Shown: positions 1 to 9,200 of the stretch, piece after piece
How the letters are laid out: each line of letters starts with the position of its first letter
Numbering within the stretch: the first letter of the stretch is position 1
Assembly (NCBI GenBank): GCA_016212165.1
Contig: JACRGY010000183.1
Location: 1 to 38,617 of the forward strand
Direction of reading: 5' to 3'
Source: Nitrospirota bacterium
GTDB lineage: Bacteria; Nitrospirota; Thermodesulfovibrionia; Thermodesulfovibrionales; UBA1546
Length of the DNA stretch: 38,617 bases
Position numbers and translations under genes: made by a program
The notes under the pieces: model-generated
Told to the model about the DNA's origin: nothing
The model's database searches: none
The model's input: only the letters and a program-made list of their open reading frames with translations

Positions 1-300
1 AACAGCAAGATTCAATGCAGTCTGGCCGCCCATTGTGGGAAGCAATGCATCAGGCCTTTCCTTTTTAATAATCAACTCAATAATCTCTGCTGTCAGAGGT
101 TCAATATAGGTTGCATCAGCTATATCAGGGTCTGTCATAATCGTTGCAGGATTTGAATTTACAAGAACAACTTTATAGCCCTCTTCACGCAATGCCTTGC
201 AGGCCTGTGTTCCTGAATAATCGAATTCACATGCCTGACCGATTACTATGGGCCCTGAGCCTATTAATAATATCTTCTTTATATCATTTCTTTTTGGCAT
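1..300 (-). CDS. carB: Carbamoyl-phosphate synthase large subunit, N-terminal part (runs off the window)
   Basis: Only the first 100 codons are present; the gene continues beyond base 1. The reading begins with an ATG at 298-300, and the translated start contains the glycine-rich stretch [19 protein letters not shown], the conserved N-terminus of the CarB ATP-grasp half, followed by [10 protein letters not shown] and ending in [10 protein letters not shown], all typical of this enzyme. CarB uses bicarbonate, two ATP and ammonia delivered by CarA to make carbamoyl phosphate for pyrimidine and arginine synthesis. Its start lies inside the 3' end of carA (17 bp overlap), so it is the last gene of the pyr operon visible here and is probably translationally coupled to carA. 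Identification is secure for the visible part; nothing can be said about the rest. Confidence 0.95.
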   Translation of the reverse strand, partial: MPKRNDIKKILLIGSGPIVIGQACEFDYSGTQACKALREEGYKVVLVNSNPATIMTDPDIADATYIEPLTAEIIELIIKKERPDALLPTMGGQTALNLAV

Positions 301-1432
301 AAAACTTCTCTATCATCTCCCTGAATCTCTTAAACAGATGCACTGAATCATTCGGCCCCGGCCCTGCTTCAGGATGGTGCTGAACAGAGAATATCGGGAG
401 TTCAACATGCTGCATCCCCTCTTCTGTTCCATCGTATAAATTTTTATGAGTGAGCGTAACTTTCCCCTTCAGGCTGTTTATATCAACACAGTAATTGTGG
501 TTCTGTGATGTTATCTCAACACGTCCCGTTGCCAAATCCTTCACCGGATGGTTGCCGCCGTGATGGCCGAATTTGAGTTTGTATGTCCTTCCTCCCATTG
601 CAAGCCCAAGTATCTGATGCCCCAGACAGATGCCGAATATTGGCTTTTTGCCCATAAGTTTCCTTGCGCTGTCTACCGCATAGGTCACTGTCTGCGGGTC
701 ACCCGGGCCGTTGCTGAGGACTATGCCGTCAGGATTCATATCGAGAACCTTTTCTGCAGGTGTCTGGGCAGGAACAACAGTAACATCAAAACCTGCCTCA
801 ACAAGATTCCTGAGTATATTAAACTTTATGCCAAAGTCATAGACAACAACACTACCCCCCCTTTGCCCCCCCTTACCAAGGGGGGGATGGGGGGGTGCAC
901 ACCATTCCCAGCATCCCTCATTCCATTTATAAGGTTCTTTAGTCGTAACATCTTTTACAAAATCGAATGCGGCTATACCCGGATGAGCTTTAACTTTTTT
1001 CAGAAGGCTTGCCGTATCCATGTCTTTTGTAGATATTATCCCCATCTGCGCTCCATGGTTTCTCAGATGTCTTGTCAATGCCCTCGTGTCAATTCCCTGA
1101 ATTCCGACAATGTTATATTTCTTCAGATATTCGTGGAGGCTCATTGATGAGCGCCAGTTGGACGGAAAGTCACATGCCTCTTTAACAATAAAACCTTCTG
1201 ATTTGATTCCTCCATTGGATTCAATGTCCTCTTCATTTATGCCGTAATTGCCTATCTGTGAATATGTCATGGTAACAATCTGGCCTTTGTATGACGGGTC
1301 TGTAAGGATTTCCTGATAACCTGTCATAGATGTATTAAAGACAACCTCGCCGATTGTCTCTCCCTCTGAACCAAAGCCAATCCCTTCAAAAACAACCCCA
1401 TCATTTAAAACCAAAAAAGCCTTACTGCTCAT
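284..1432 (-). CDS. carA: Carbamoyl-phosphate synthase small (glutaminase) subunit
   Basis: This subunit hydrolyses glutamine and passes ammonia to CarB. It is 382 aa, the usual size. The N-terminal CPSase small-chain domain (about residues 5-150; [21 protein letters not shown]) is followed by a class I glutamine amidotransferase domain (about 195-375) with the nucleophile in GICLGHQ (Cys269), the [10 protein letters not shown] segment and the His/Glu pair in HHPEAGPGP. Between the two domains, about residues 178-194, lies a Pro/Gly-rich stretch ([11 protein letters not shown] and neighbours) encoded by a C/G-rich palindromic repeat; I do not expect it in ordinary CarA. The reading frame is open through it and catalytic residues are intact, so I infer a functional enzyme. 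The gene overlaps pyrC by 11 bp and carB by 17 bp. Confidence 0.96.
   Translation of the reverse strand: MSSKAFLVLNDGVVFEGIGFGSEGETIGEVVFNTSMTGYQEILTDPSYKGQIVTMTYSQIGNYGINEEDIESNGGIKSEGFIVKEACDFPSNWRSSMSLHEYLKKYNIVGIQGIDTRALTRHLRNHGAQMGIISTKDMDTASLLKKVKAHPGIAAFDFVKDVTTKEPYKWNEGCWEWCAPPHPPLGKGGQRGGSVVVYDFGIKFNILRNLVEAGFDVTVVPAQTPAEKVLDMNPDGIVLSNGPGDPQTVTYAVDSARKLMGKKPIFGICLGHQILGLAMGGRTYKLKFGHHGGNHPVKDLATGRVEITSQNHNYCVDINSLKGKVTLTHKNLYDGTEEGMQHVELPIFSVQHHPEAGPGPNDSVHLFKRFREMIEKFYAKKK
851..900. repeat. C/G-rich imperfect palindrome inserted in frame in carA
   Basis: The plus strand shows a run of C, then TTTG, a second run of C, TTACC, then AAGGGGGGG, AT and a terminal run of G. The C-rich left arm can fold onto the G-rich right arm. 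The element is read through by carA and encodes the Pro/Gly-rich linker at about residues 178-194. It resembles the dispersed C-run/G-run palindromes seen in some environmental genomes, but I cannot search for other copies. Its position exactly at the interdomain linker suggests that selection tolerated it there. Confidence 0.8.
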
Positions 1433-2729
1433 ATATCTTTCCTTTGCATATCGTAATTACAGCCGCTCCCTTCAAAACCCATCCTTCAAAAGGCGTGTTT
1501 TTGCCTTTAGATGCAAATTTCTCCGGCTCTACCTTAAATTCTTTATCGGGATTGACTATTACGACATCTGCATCAGAGCCATTTTTAAGAGTCCCTTTAT
1601 TTATTCCCATAATCTTTGCCGGGTTTATCGTCATTTTTTCAATCAGTTGATTCATTGTAAGAATGCCTTCTCCAACAAGCTTCAGGCTTAAACCCAGGGC
1701 TGTTTCAAGTCCGGATATGCCTGAAGGCGCATGGTCAAATTCCCTTAATTTCTCATCCCTGTGATGGGGGGCGTGGTCTGTGGCTATAACATCTATTGTG
1801 CCGTCTTTTAATCCCTGTTTTATTGCATCAACATCCTTCGCAGTTCTCAGCGGAGGGTTTACCTTTGCATTTGTGTTATACCCTTCAACCGCAGCCTCAG
1901 TAATGCTGAAATAATGAGGACATGTCTCTGCTGTCACATTTATACCGCGTTCTTTCGCCTGTCTGACTAATCTTACAGAGCCTTCTGTGGAGACATGAGC
2001 TATATGCAGCCGCCCGCCTGTAAGTCCTGCAAGTGCAATGTCTCTTGCAATTATTACCTCCTCAGCCTCGGACGGAATCCCCTTTAATCCAAGTGTTACC
2101 GACAATAACCCCTCATTCATAACTCCGCCCTCAGAGAGATTCATATCCTCGCAATGAGAAATCAGAGGCACATTAAATGTTTTTGAATATTCAAGGGCCC
2201 TCCTCATAATCAGGCTGTTCATCACAGGCCTGCCGTCATCGGAAAATGCCACACAGCCTTCACTGTGCATTATCCCCATCTCAGCGAGTTCTTCGCCTTT
2301 CTGTCCTTTTGTTATTGCCCCGATTGGATAGACAGTGCACGCACCTTCCTGAATCGCCTTTCTGATGATGAGGTCTGTAACGCTTGAATTATCATTGACA
2401 GGATTTGTATTCGGCATTGCACAGACTGTTGTAAACCCTCCTCTTACAGCAGCCAGCGTACCTGTCTTTATAGTCTCCTTATATTCAAATCCGGGCTCTC
2501 TCAGATGCGTATGCATATCAACCAGTCCCGGCAACACATAGAGACCAGTTGCATCAATAGTTTTTAGTTTAGAGTTCGAAGTTTGGGATTCATTCCCTTG
2601 ACCCCTTGACCCCTTGACCCCTTGACCCCTTATCTCTTTTATCTTCCCATCTTCAATCAGAACATCCCCAACACCATCAATCCCCTGTGATGGATCTATT
2701 ATGTGCCCATTCTTAATCAGTATCTTCAT
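1422..2729 (-). CDS. pyrC: Dihydroorotase, class I type
   Basis: This amidohydrolase cyclises N-carbamoyl-aspartate to dihydroorotate, the third step of UMP synthesis. At 435 aa it has the usual length of the bacterial class I (PyrC/PyrX-like) enzymes. Visible signatures are the zinc-binding [10 protein letters not shown] near residue 72, NTNPVNDN substrate-binding region, [23 protein letters not shown] and ATDHAPHH near residue 303. Between the N-terminal beta strands (IKEI) and [11 protein letters not shown] lies a Lys/Gly/Ser-rich stretch of about 20 residues, encoded by a tandem 8-bp repeat and neighbouring low-complexity bases; most relatives join these segments directly. The start ATG overlaps the pyrB stop by 4 bp (ATGA), and the 3' end overlaps carA. 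Confidence 0.95.
   Translation of the reverse strand: MKILIKNGHIIDPSQGIDGVGDVLIEDGKIKEIRGQGVKGSRGQGNESQTSNSKLKTIDATGLYVLPGLVDMHTHLREPGFEYKETIKTGTLAAVRGGFTTVCAMPNTNPVNDNSSVTDLIIRKAIQEGACTVYPIGAITKGQKGEELAEMGIMHSEGCVAFSDDGRPVMNSLIMRRALEYSKTFNVPLISHCEDMNLSEGGVMNEGLLSVTLGLKGIPSEAEEVIIARDIALAGLTGGRLHIAHVSTEGSVRLVRQAKERGINVTAETCPHYFSITEAAVEGYNTNAKVNPPLRTAKDVDAIKQGLKDGTIDVIATDHAPHHRDEKLREFDHAPSGISGLETALGLSLKLVGEGILTMNQLIEKMTINPAKIMGINKGTLKNGSDADVVIVNPDKEFKVEPEKFASKGKNTPFEGWVLKGAAVITICKGKIYEQ
2598..2629. repeat. Four tandem 8-bp units (TTGACCCC) inside pyrC
   Basis: Four perfect copies of TTGACCCC run head to tail on the plus strand and are transcribed as AAGGGGTCA-type repeats in pyrC. Since 8 is not a multiple of 3, each unit is read in a different frame, giving the non-repetitive peptide [11 protein letters not shown]. 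Adjacent bases (2565-2597) add TSNSKLKT-type low-complexity sequence. A change of one unit would shift the frame, so the overall insert length must be fixed by selection. Confidence 0.88.
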
Positions 2730-3649
2730 CCCCTTACCCCTGCAAGCAGATAAAGGACTGCCATTCTCACTGCTATCCCGTTTGTTACCTGCTCAAGTAT
2801 CACCGACCTCGGGCCGTCGGCAATCTCAGACGCTATCTCTATGCCCCTGTTCATAGGGCCGGGATGCATTACAATTGCATCTTTATCCGCTATTGAAAGC
2901 CTCTCTGCTGTCAGCCCCCAATACCTGAAGTATTCAAGAGTCGAAGGGAAAAATCCTGTGCCCTGCCTTTCCATCTGAATCCTGAGCATCATAACAACAT
3001 CAACATCAGCTAGTCCCGATTCCATATCATGAAAGACTTTGACGCCATGAGATTCCAGTTCCTTAGGGATAAGGGTTGGAGGGCCTATAATCCTGACCTC
3101 AACGCCAAATTTCGTAAGCAGATAAATATTTGATTTTGCAACCCTGCTGTGAAGTATGTCCCCGACTATTGCAACTTTAATCCCCTCAATCCTTCCAAGT
3201 TTTTCTTTTATGGTAAAGGCATCAAGCAGCGCCTGTGTCGGATGTTCGTTTATCCCGTCACCTGCATTTATCACAGAGGCATTTACCTTTTTTGAAAGAA
3301 GGTGCGCCGCGCCTGATGATGAATGCCTTATTATCATGAAATCAGCGCCCAGGGCCTGGACATTAAGAGCGGTATCTATCAGGCTCTCGCCCTTAACAAC
3401 ACTGCTTGTGGTCACTGCAAGATTCAAAACATCAAGGCTCAGCCTCTTCTCAGCAAGTTCAAAGGAAGTCTTTGTCCTTGTTGAAGGCTCAAAAAAGAGG
3501 TTAACAGCTGTCTTTCCTCTCAGGGCAGGAACTTTTTTAATATCGCGTTTAAGGACATCCTTAAAACCTGATGCCGTATCAAGAATAAGAGTTATCTCGT
3601 CTTTTGTGAGTTCCTTAATCCCTAGTAAATCTTTTGAAGCAAGCTTCAT
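2726..3649 (-). CDS. pyrB: Aspartate carbamoyltransferase catalytic subunit
   Basis: PyrB condenses carbamoyl phosphate and aspartate. The protein is 307 aa, the standard catalytic-chain size. The carbamoyl-phosphate loop [12 protein letters not shown] is at about residues 53-64, followed by the SSVVKGESL segment, [11 protein letters not shown] and [14 protein letters not shown]; the aspartate-domain motif [12 protein letters not shown] is near the C-terminus. No pyrI regulatory subunit is seen in the window, consistent with the PyrR-controlled type of operon. It overlaps pyrR upstream (4 bp, ATGA) and pyrC downstream (4 bp), which indicates a single transcript with coupled translation. Identification is firm. 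Confidence 0.97.
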   Translation of the reverse strand: MKLASKDLLGIKELTKDEITLILDTASGFKDVLKRDIKKVPALRGKTAVNLFFEPSTRTKTSFELAEKRLSLDVLNLAVTTSSVVKGESLIDTALNVQALGADFMIIRHSSSGAAHLLSKKVNASVINAGDGINEHPTQALLDAFTIKEKLGRIEGIKVAIVGDILHSRVAKSNIYLLTKFGVEVRIIGPPTLIPKELESHGVKVFHDMESGLADVDVVMMLRIQMERQGTGFFPSTLEYFRYWGLTAERLSIADKDAIVMHPGPMNRGIEIASEIADGPRSVILEQVTNGIAVRMAVLYLLAGVRG

Positions 3650-4167
3650 TCTATCGTCACCTTGTCTTCTAACCCTTCTTCCTCAAGGTTCACTTCGATA
3701 TTTTCATCAACAGCAGTCGGAATATTCTTGCCGACAAAATCAGCCTTTATCGGAAGCTGCCTGTGCCCCCTGTCTATCAGGACTGCAAGCTGAATATTTG
3801 CAGGCCTGCCAAAATCCATCAAGGCATCCAACGCAGCGCGTATAGATCTTCCGGTAAAAAGAACGTCATCTACCAACACAACCTTCTTGTCGGTTATCTC
3901 GCAAGGCACCTCTGTTCTTCTTACTGCCGGCTGTTCTTTCCTTATATTAAGGTCATCCCTGTAAAAGGCTATATCCAGAGAACCCACAAGGATATCCCTG
4001 CCCTCAATCTCTTTAATCTTTTTTGAGAGCCTTTTTGCAAGATGCACCCCTCCCCTCTGTATTCCTACAAGGCAGAGGTTGCCTGTCCCCTTGTTCCTTT
4101 CAAGAATCTCATGCGCCATGCGCGCAAGCACCCTGTCAATATCCTGTTTATTAAGAAGTTCCTTCAT
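3646..4167 (-). CDS. pyrR: PyrR: pyr mRNA-binding attenuation regulator / uracil phosphoribosyltransferase
   Basis: PyrR binds UMP/UTP and the pyr leader RNA, favouring termination when pyrimidines are plentiful; many homologues also have uracil phosphoribosyltransferase activity. At 173 aa it is typical. The type I PRTase PRPP loop [18 protein letters not shown] is at about residues 95-112, and the N-terminal half has the family segment [15 protein letters not shown]. It is the first gene of the operon, immediately behind a leader carrying a PyrR-like binding hairpin and an intrinsic terminator, which supports an RNA-binding role rather than only salvage. The start ATG is at 4165-4167; the 3' end overlaps pyrB by 4 bp. 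Confidence 0.95.
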   Translation of the reverse strand: MKELLNKQDIDRVLARMAHEILERNKGTGNLCLVGIQRGGVHLAKRLSKKIKEIEGRDILVGSLDIAFYRDDLNIRKEQPAVRRTEVPCEITDKKVVLVDDVLFTGRSIRAALDALMDFGRPANIQLAVLIDRGHRQLPIKADFVGKNIPTAVDENIEVNLEEEGLEDKVTIE

Positions 4168-4200
4168 ACTCTGACCCTTTGATACTGTCTTTTTTGGGCA

Positions 4201-4235
4201 TAAAAAAACCCTCCCCGATTTTTCTGGGGAAGGTT
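4201..4235 (-). terminator. Intrinsic terminator in the pyr leader (attenuator)
   Basis: Read on the minus strand, AACCTTCCCC pairs with GGGGAGGGTT through ten base pairs (one G-T) around a short A-rich loop, and the 3' arm runs into a row of seven T followed by A. It lies about 35 bp upstream of the pyrR start codon and downstream of the PyrR-binding hairpin. An upstream GAAGG (about 4273-4277 region) could pair with CCTTC of the 5' arm to form an antiterminator; that alternative pairing is an inference. Confidence 0.88.
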
Positions 4236-4277
4236 CTTGTCTTTTTTATGTCTTCCGCAGCTCACGCTGCCTCCTTC

Positions 4278-4311
4278 GCCTTACTAACCTCACGGGGCTA
4301 TCTTTAAAGGC
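4278..4311 (-). promoter_or_regulatory. pyrR leader: PyrR-binding RNA hairpin (anti-antiterminator)
   Basis: On the minus strand, bases 4299-4286 read AGCCCCGTGAGGTT, matching 13 of 14 positions of the PyrR-binding consensus known from Bacillus leaders (ARUCCNGNGAGGYU). The motif is enclosed by a lower stem GCCTT/AAGGC (4311-4307 with 4282-4278) separated by a purine-rich internal bulge, as in known PyrR sites. The hairpin sits at the very 5' end of the predicted leader, upstream of the terminator. The consensus is recalled from the literature; binding is inferred. Confidence 0.82.
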
Positions 4312-4317
4312 AGAAAT

Positions 4318-4347
4318 ATTAAAACATAAATATTAATGGTATGTCAA
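4318..4347 (-). promoter_or_regulatory. Predicted sigma-70-type promoter of the pyr operon
   Basis: The minus strand has TTGACA (4347-4342), an 18-bp AT-rich spacer and TTTAAT (4323-4318). It lies partly within the 3' end of the upstream TIGR02757 gene. Transcription would start near 4311, at the first base of the PyrR-binding hairpin, giving a leader of about 144 nt. Confidence 0.75.
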
Positions 4348-5175
4348 ATTTTTTAAAGCGCACTTGGCACATTTAGTAAACTTAAATTCGCAGAGCCCTG
4401 ATATCCCGTGATGGCACATGGCAAAATCATACTTAAGCGGGTCTTCGGGGTCCAACTTCTTTAATGCCTCTGTTATCTCTACAGCTGTTTTCCAGTTGTC
4501 AGCTTTGCGCTTTGTAAAACCAAGGCACCTTGAAATCCTTGCTATGTGAGTATCCAGAGGGATGACAAGCTTATTTTTCGGAATCCCTTTCCAGATGCCG
4601 AAATCAATATCCCTGTCCCGTATCATCCACCTCAAGAAAAGGTTCATCCTCTTGCAGGCGCTGCCTTTTTCAGGAGAAGGGAAAAACTGTAAAAAACCAT
4701 CAGGCTTTATATTTCTGCCGTAAACCCCGGAAGTGTCTATTCCGAGGATATAATCTATGAACCCTGTAAGGGCATTTCCTGTATCGGGATCGTCTTTTTT
4801 GTAAAAACCCTTAAACGAGTCGCCTATGGATTTATAGGCATTAAGCGTCTTACTGATGGCATGAAAAAGGCAGACGATATCCCTTTCCTCATTAAATCTG
4901 TATTTTATGCCCGCAAATAAGCTTCCGTCCCTTCTTGCCTTAAAATCAATCAGAAAATTACAGGGACTGCCGCCCATACGCGAAAGGATTCTGCCGATTA
5001 CGGGCTTAAACAAACCAACCCTTCCGTATGCAAAGCATGAGGCAATAAAGCCGGCAATCTCAATATCTTCAGGTTTTTTATAGCGATGAGGAAATTCTAT
5101 GGGGTCATGCAGTATTCTCTCCCCGAAATTATATTCCTTATAATACCTGTCGAGCAGGCGTTTAATCTCTCTCAT
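4333..5175 (-). CDS. TIGR02757 (DUF2400) family protein
   Basis: The 280-aa product matches the DUF2400/TIGR02757 family by its overall pattern: HDPIEFPHRYKKPEDIEIAGFIAS near the N-terminus, CLFHAISKTL, KRMNLFLRWMIR in the middle, LDTHIARISRCLGFTKRK, and PLKYDFAMCHHGISG at about residues 247-261. The C-terminus has several cysteines (C262, then the CAKC pair near 273-276). Family members are widespread but their biochemical role is not established; the fold near LDTHIARISR resembles helix-hairpin DNA-glycosylase-like proteins, which is only a resemblance. It is transcribed in the same direction as the pyr operon, whose promoter lies in its 3' end, and divergently from the next gene. Confidence 0.88.
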   Translation of the reverse strand: MREIKRLLDRYYKEYNFGERILHDPIEFPHRYKKPEDIEIAGFIASCFAYGRVGLFKPVIGRILSRMGGSPCNFLIDFKARRDGSLFAGIKYRFNEERDIVCLFHAISKTLNAYKSIGDSFKGFYKKDDPDTGNALTGFIDYILGIDTSGVYGRNIKPDGFLQFFPSPEKGSACKRMNLFLRWMIRDRDIDFGIWKGIPKNKLVIPLDTHIARISRCLGFTKRKADNWKTAVEITEALKKLDPEDPLKYDFAMCHHGISGLCEFKFTKCAKCALKNLTYH

Positions 5176-5292
5176 GATTTATATTAGCACATACAAACAT
5201 ATAGGCCGGCAGTGTTAATTTTTAAGGGTTGATATGAGCTGAAATATTCTGTAAAAGAAAACTATTTTATGTTAAACTTTTACTAAGGTCAT

Positions 5293-6246
5293 ATGAATTC
5301 CATTAAAGAAATACTGCCGGGGCTGACAATTATTTTTCTGATAACGATAGTCTCATTCATGCTTTCATTAGTGCATCCTTCCTTTGATATCCTCGTTATA
5401 TCCATGATATTCGGAATGCTTATTGCCAACTTTATAAATGATAAAGAAATTTTTGACAGGGGCATTGCATTTGCGCTAAAAGTCTTTCTTCCGGCAGGGA
5501 TTGCCCTTTACGGCACACAACTCTCCTTTACCGGCACAGAACCAAAGCTCCTGTTTTCTGTTATTGCAACCTCTGTCTGCCTGTTTGCGCTGACATATTT
5601 TATAGCAAGAGGGCTCGGCCTTACAAAAAATCTGGGGCTGGTTCTTTCAACAGGGCTCTCGGTATGCGGTGCATCTGCCATTGCAATAGTCTCGCCATTA
5701 ATAGGCGCCAGGAAAGAGGAAACATCAATATCCCTGATTGTTGTAATGGTGCTGGGGCTGGCAGGCATGATATTTTATCCCCTGCTTACCGACGTCCTGA
5801 TACTGAATAAAAATGAATTTGCCTTCCTTGCAGGCGCAACCCTTCCGATGCTGGGACAGGTCAAAACCGTTGCTTCAACAGCCGGGCCGGAGGCCCTTGC
5901 GCTTGCATTAAAATTAAAGCTGATAAGAATCTCCTGCCTGATATTCATTCCCATCGTTGCCATAATCCTCTCAGGCAAAGAAAATAGATTTTATGTGCCG
6001 TGGTTTATTGTGGTTTTCATTGCTCTTGCAATAGGCGTCAATACAATAAAAGGAGCAGGAATTATACCGGGCATTGCAGAACCTGCAAGCAAACTCCTCC
6101 TTGCCTCCGCACTCGCTTCTATAGGACTTTCTGTGGACTTTGATTCAATAGCAGAAGAAGGGACAAAACCGTTGCTTGCGGTATTCCTCTCCTGGGGAAT
6201 AATAATCTTGCTGCTCTACCTGGTTTTTAGCATAATAAATGTTTAA
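5293..6246 (+). CDS. YeiH/UPF0324-family putative membrane transporter
   Basis: The 317-aa protein is almost entirely hydrophobic, with about nine to ten predicted membrane segments. Sequence blocks typical of the YeiH (Cons_hypoth698, putative sulfate exporter) family are GMLIANF, a GIALYGTQLSFTG segment, LGLVLSTGLSVCGASAIAI near residue 120-135, and LGQVKTVAST. The family annotation as a sulfate exporter is provisional, so the substrate is unknown. It starts with ATG at 5293 behind an AAGG ribosome site. The 3' end overlaps the start of the following sensor kinase by 8 bp, so the transporter and kinase are probably co-translated; a transporter fused by operon to a two-component system may be its sensor accessory or its target. 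Confidence 0.88.
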   Translation: MNSIKEILPGLTIIFLITIVSFMLSLVHPSFDILVISMIFGMLIANFINDKEIFDRGIAFALKVFLPAGIALYGTQLSFTGTEPKLLFSVIATSVCLFALTYFIARGLGLTKNLGLVLSTGLSVCGASAIAIVSPLIGARKEETSISLIVVMVLGLAGMIFYPLLTDVLILNKNEFAFLAGATLPMLGQVKTVASTAGPEALALALKLKLIRISCLIFIPIVAIILSGKENRFYVPWFIVVFIALAIGVNTIKGAGIIPGIAEPASKLLLASALASIGLSVDFDSIAEEGTKPLLAVFLSWGIIILLLYLVFSIINV

Positions 6247-9200
6247 GCAGAGAATAATATACAGGCTCCTTTTAATTTTCATAATCTTTGCACTCATATT
6301 TATAATCCCCTTTTCTCTCACTATCCGCAAAGAAATAAGCACCATAATAACAGACGCGGGAAGCCTGTCTTCACCGCTTTTGAAAGAAAGGGAAATACAG
6401 AATAAGCTTACTGAGCGGATAGTTGATAACATGCTTGTCTTTTCTTTATACCTTTTTGTATTTGCCTTTCTCCTGTCTATGTTCTTATCGAGAAGCCTCC
6501 TGAAGCCAATCAGGGAACTTTACAAAGGCGCAAAGGCCCTCAAGGAGGGAAATCTTGGCATCAGGCTTGATGTCAGCACGGAAGACGAACTCGGGGAGGT
6601 TACTAAATCATTCAATGAAATGGCAGAGGCGTTGGAAAAGCAAACAAAAGACCTGAAAAAGAAAGAGAGCTACATCGGCGCAATGATGGACCCCTTATGG
6701 GTTGTTGCCGACAATGATACAATCACAGACATAAACCCTGCATTTACAAAACTCTTTGGGTACAGCCGTAATGAAGTGCTCGGGGCATCAATCTATGATT
6801 TCCTTGATGAAGAAAACGCAAGGATTATGAAATATCAGCTCGAGGAAAGAGAAAGAGGCATATCCTCTATTTATGAAATCTCGATTATTACAAAAGACGG
6901 CTCATCAATGCCTGTGCTTATAACGGGCGCGCCTATAATCAAAGAAGGTTCAACAACAGAAAAGATTGGCATCCTGAAGGATTTCAGAAGAGAACATGAA
7001 TTAAGAACCGCAATAAAGGAATCCAGGGATTATCTGGAAATTATTATGGACAGTATAGAAGATGAACTCCTGGTAGTTGACAGGGATTTCAGGATTATTA
7101 TGGCAAACAAGGCAGTGCGCGCAACAAGGGGTGATAAAGTTATAGGTGATTATTGCTATGCCGTATCACATGACCTGCCCTCGCCCTGCTGGCGTGAAGG
7201 GGAAGACTGCCCTGCAAAGAGGGTCTTTGAAACAGGAAGAATATTTAAAACAGTCCATCACCATAAAGGGGCAGGCGGCAAAAGATTCTTTCATGAGGTA
7301 GTAGCATGCCCTTTAAAGGACGCAAAAGGCAATGTAATACATGTTATTGAGCTGATGAGAGATGTAACAGAAAGAAAACAATATGAAGAAAACATAGCAC
7401 AAAAAAACAAGGAACTTACTGCAGTAAACAGCATTGCCGGCATACTCAGCAAATCCCTCAAGGCAGAAGAGATATTCGGCAATGTGCTGGATAAAATGCT
7501 GGAAATGATTAATATGGACGGAGGTATAATTTTCCTGCTCGATGAGGCTAACAGGGAGCTGACATGTTCCTACCATAAAGGCGTCTCCGAAGAGTTTATA
7601 AGGGCTTCCGGCAGAATGAAATTGGGAGAGGATATTCCCGGGAAGGTTGCAGCAACAGGGCAGCTTATAACAACCGCTGATATAGGGGCAGATCAACGCA
7701 TTGAACGGTCCATCCTCAAGCACTCGGGCATGAAGGGATGCTGTGCAATCCCGATAAAAGGAAAAGAAAGGTTAGTTGGGGTATTCTGCCTGTTCAGTTT
7801 TAAGACGCATATCTTTACATTAGAAGAAGAAAGGCTGATGAATTCTATTGGTGAGATGACAGGAATGGCCATCGAAAACATCAGGCTCTATGAAAAGATG
7901 CGCCAGCTTTATGAATATCAGCACCAGAGGAGAGCAGAAGACCATAAAAATCTCCTTTCCTTGTCTTCCAGGCTTGCAGCAGCTCTCGAAATTAAGGCAG
8001 TGATGAACTCCACCCTTGACCTTATCAGGGGGTCTTTCAGGGCAGATCTCGTATGGCTGCTTGAAACAGATAATGAAAACCTTATTTTAAAGGCTGACTC
8101 AGGAGTGAACATCAGGGAAGGAGAGACAATCTACCAGAAAGGCACAAGTTCTATCGAGTGGTATGCCATTGAGAAAAAAGAGCCAATCGTTGTTCCCTCT
8201 ATCTCCTCGGAATCCAGATTTTATTTATCAGACTACGTCAGATCTAACTACAGGTCTGCTGTCTGCCTGCCTGTATATGTCGGTGAAAAGGCACTCGGGG
8301 CGCTCGCTCTTTACTACACAATAAACAAAGAACTCCGGGACGATGACATTCATTTTCTGCAGATAATTGCCAGCATTCTCGCTGTAGCGCTGGAAAGATC
8401 AGAGCTTTACGAGAAAACCCTGCTGGAAAGGGAAAGGTCAGATACTATCCTTCAGAGCATTTCAGATGGTATTATGACTGTAGATACCAGATGCAAAATT
8501 ATATCCATAAATAAGGCTGCAGCTGACATGATAGGTATTTCTCCGGAAAAGGCTGCGGGAAGTCAATGCTGCGAACTATTTAATTACACCGAAGAAAACA
8601 TGGATTTTCGCTGTACTATCGGAGCTTGCCTGGAAAGCGCACTCGAAAAAAAATCTGTCAATGTTGACGCTCAGCTTACAACAATAACCGGCAAAAATTT
8701 ATCCGTGATGATAAGCAGTTCACCCATTATTAATTCTAAAGGCGAGGTAGCTGGTGTTGTGCACGTCCTGAGAAATATAACCAGAGAAAAGGAAATAGAC
8801 AGGATGAAGACAGAATTCGTCAGAACCGTTTCCCACCAGTTCAGAACACCTTTATCTGCCATAATTGGCATGACAGAAATGCTTATTGATGAAGACTTGC
8901 AGGATGAAAAGAAAAAAGAATATCTCCAGACAGTTCTCAGTGAGGGCATAAGGCTTTCCAACATGGTATCAGACCTGCTTAATATAGCGCGGATAGAAAG
9001 CGGGAAAGAAGTCTTCAGGGAAGAAGAAATAGACTTTGCCTCCATGCTTGAAGATACTAAAAGGCTGTTCTCAAATGCACTGGAGAAAAAAAATGCCAAA
9101 CTCACAACTGCCATTAATGGCAATGTTAGCGGTTTCAGGGGAGATAAGGAAAAAATATTTCAATTGCTGAAAATTTTTGCGGATAATTCTATAATATTCT

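Noticed and set aside
548-1147. Long open frame on the plus strand, opposite carA
   Set aside because: It is the reverse-strand shadow of carA; the palindrome at 851-900 makes both strands open and produces Pro-rich peptide.
3156-3845. 229-codon frame on the plus strand
   Set aside because: It lies opposite pyrB and pyrR, has no ribosome site and no recognisable domain.
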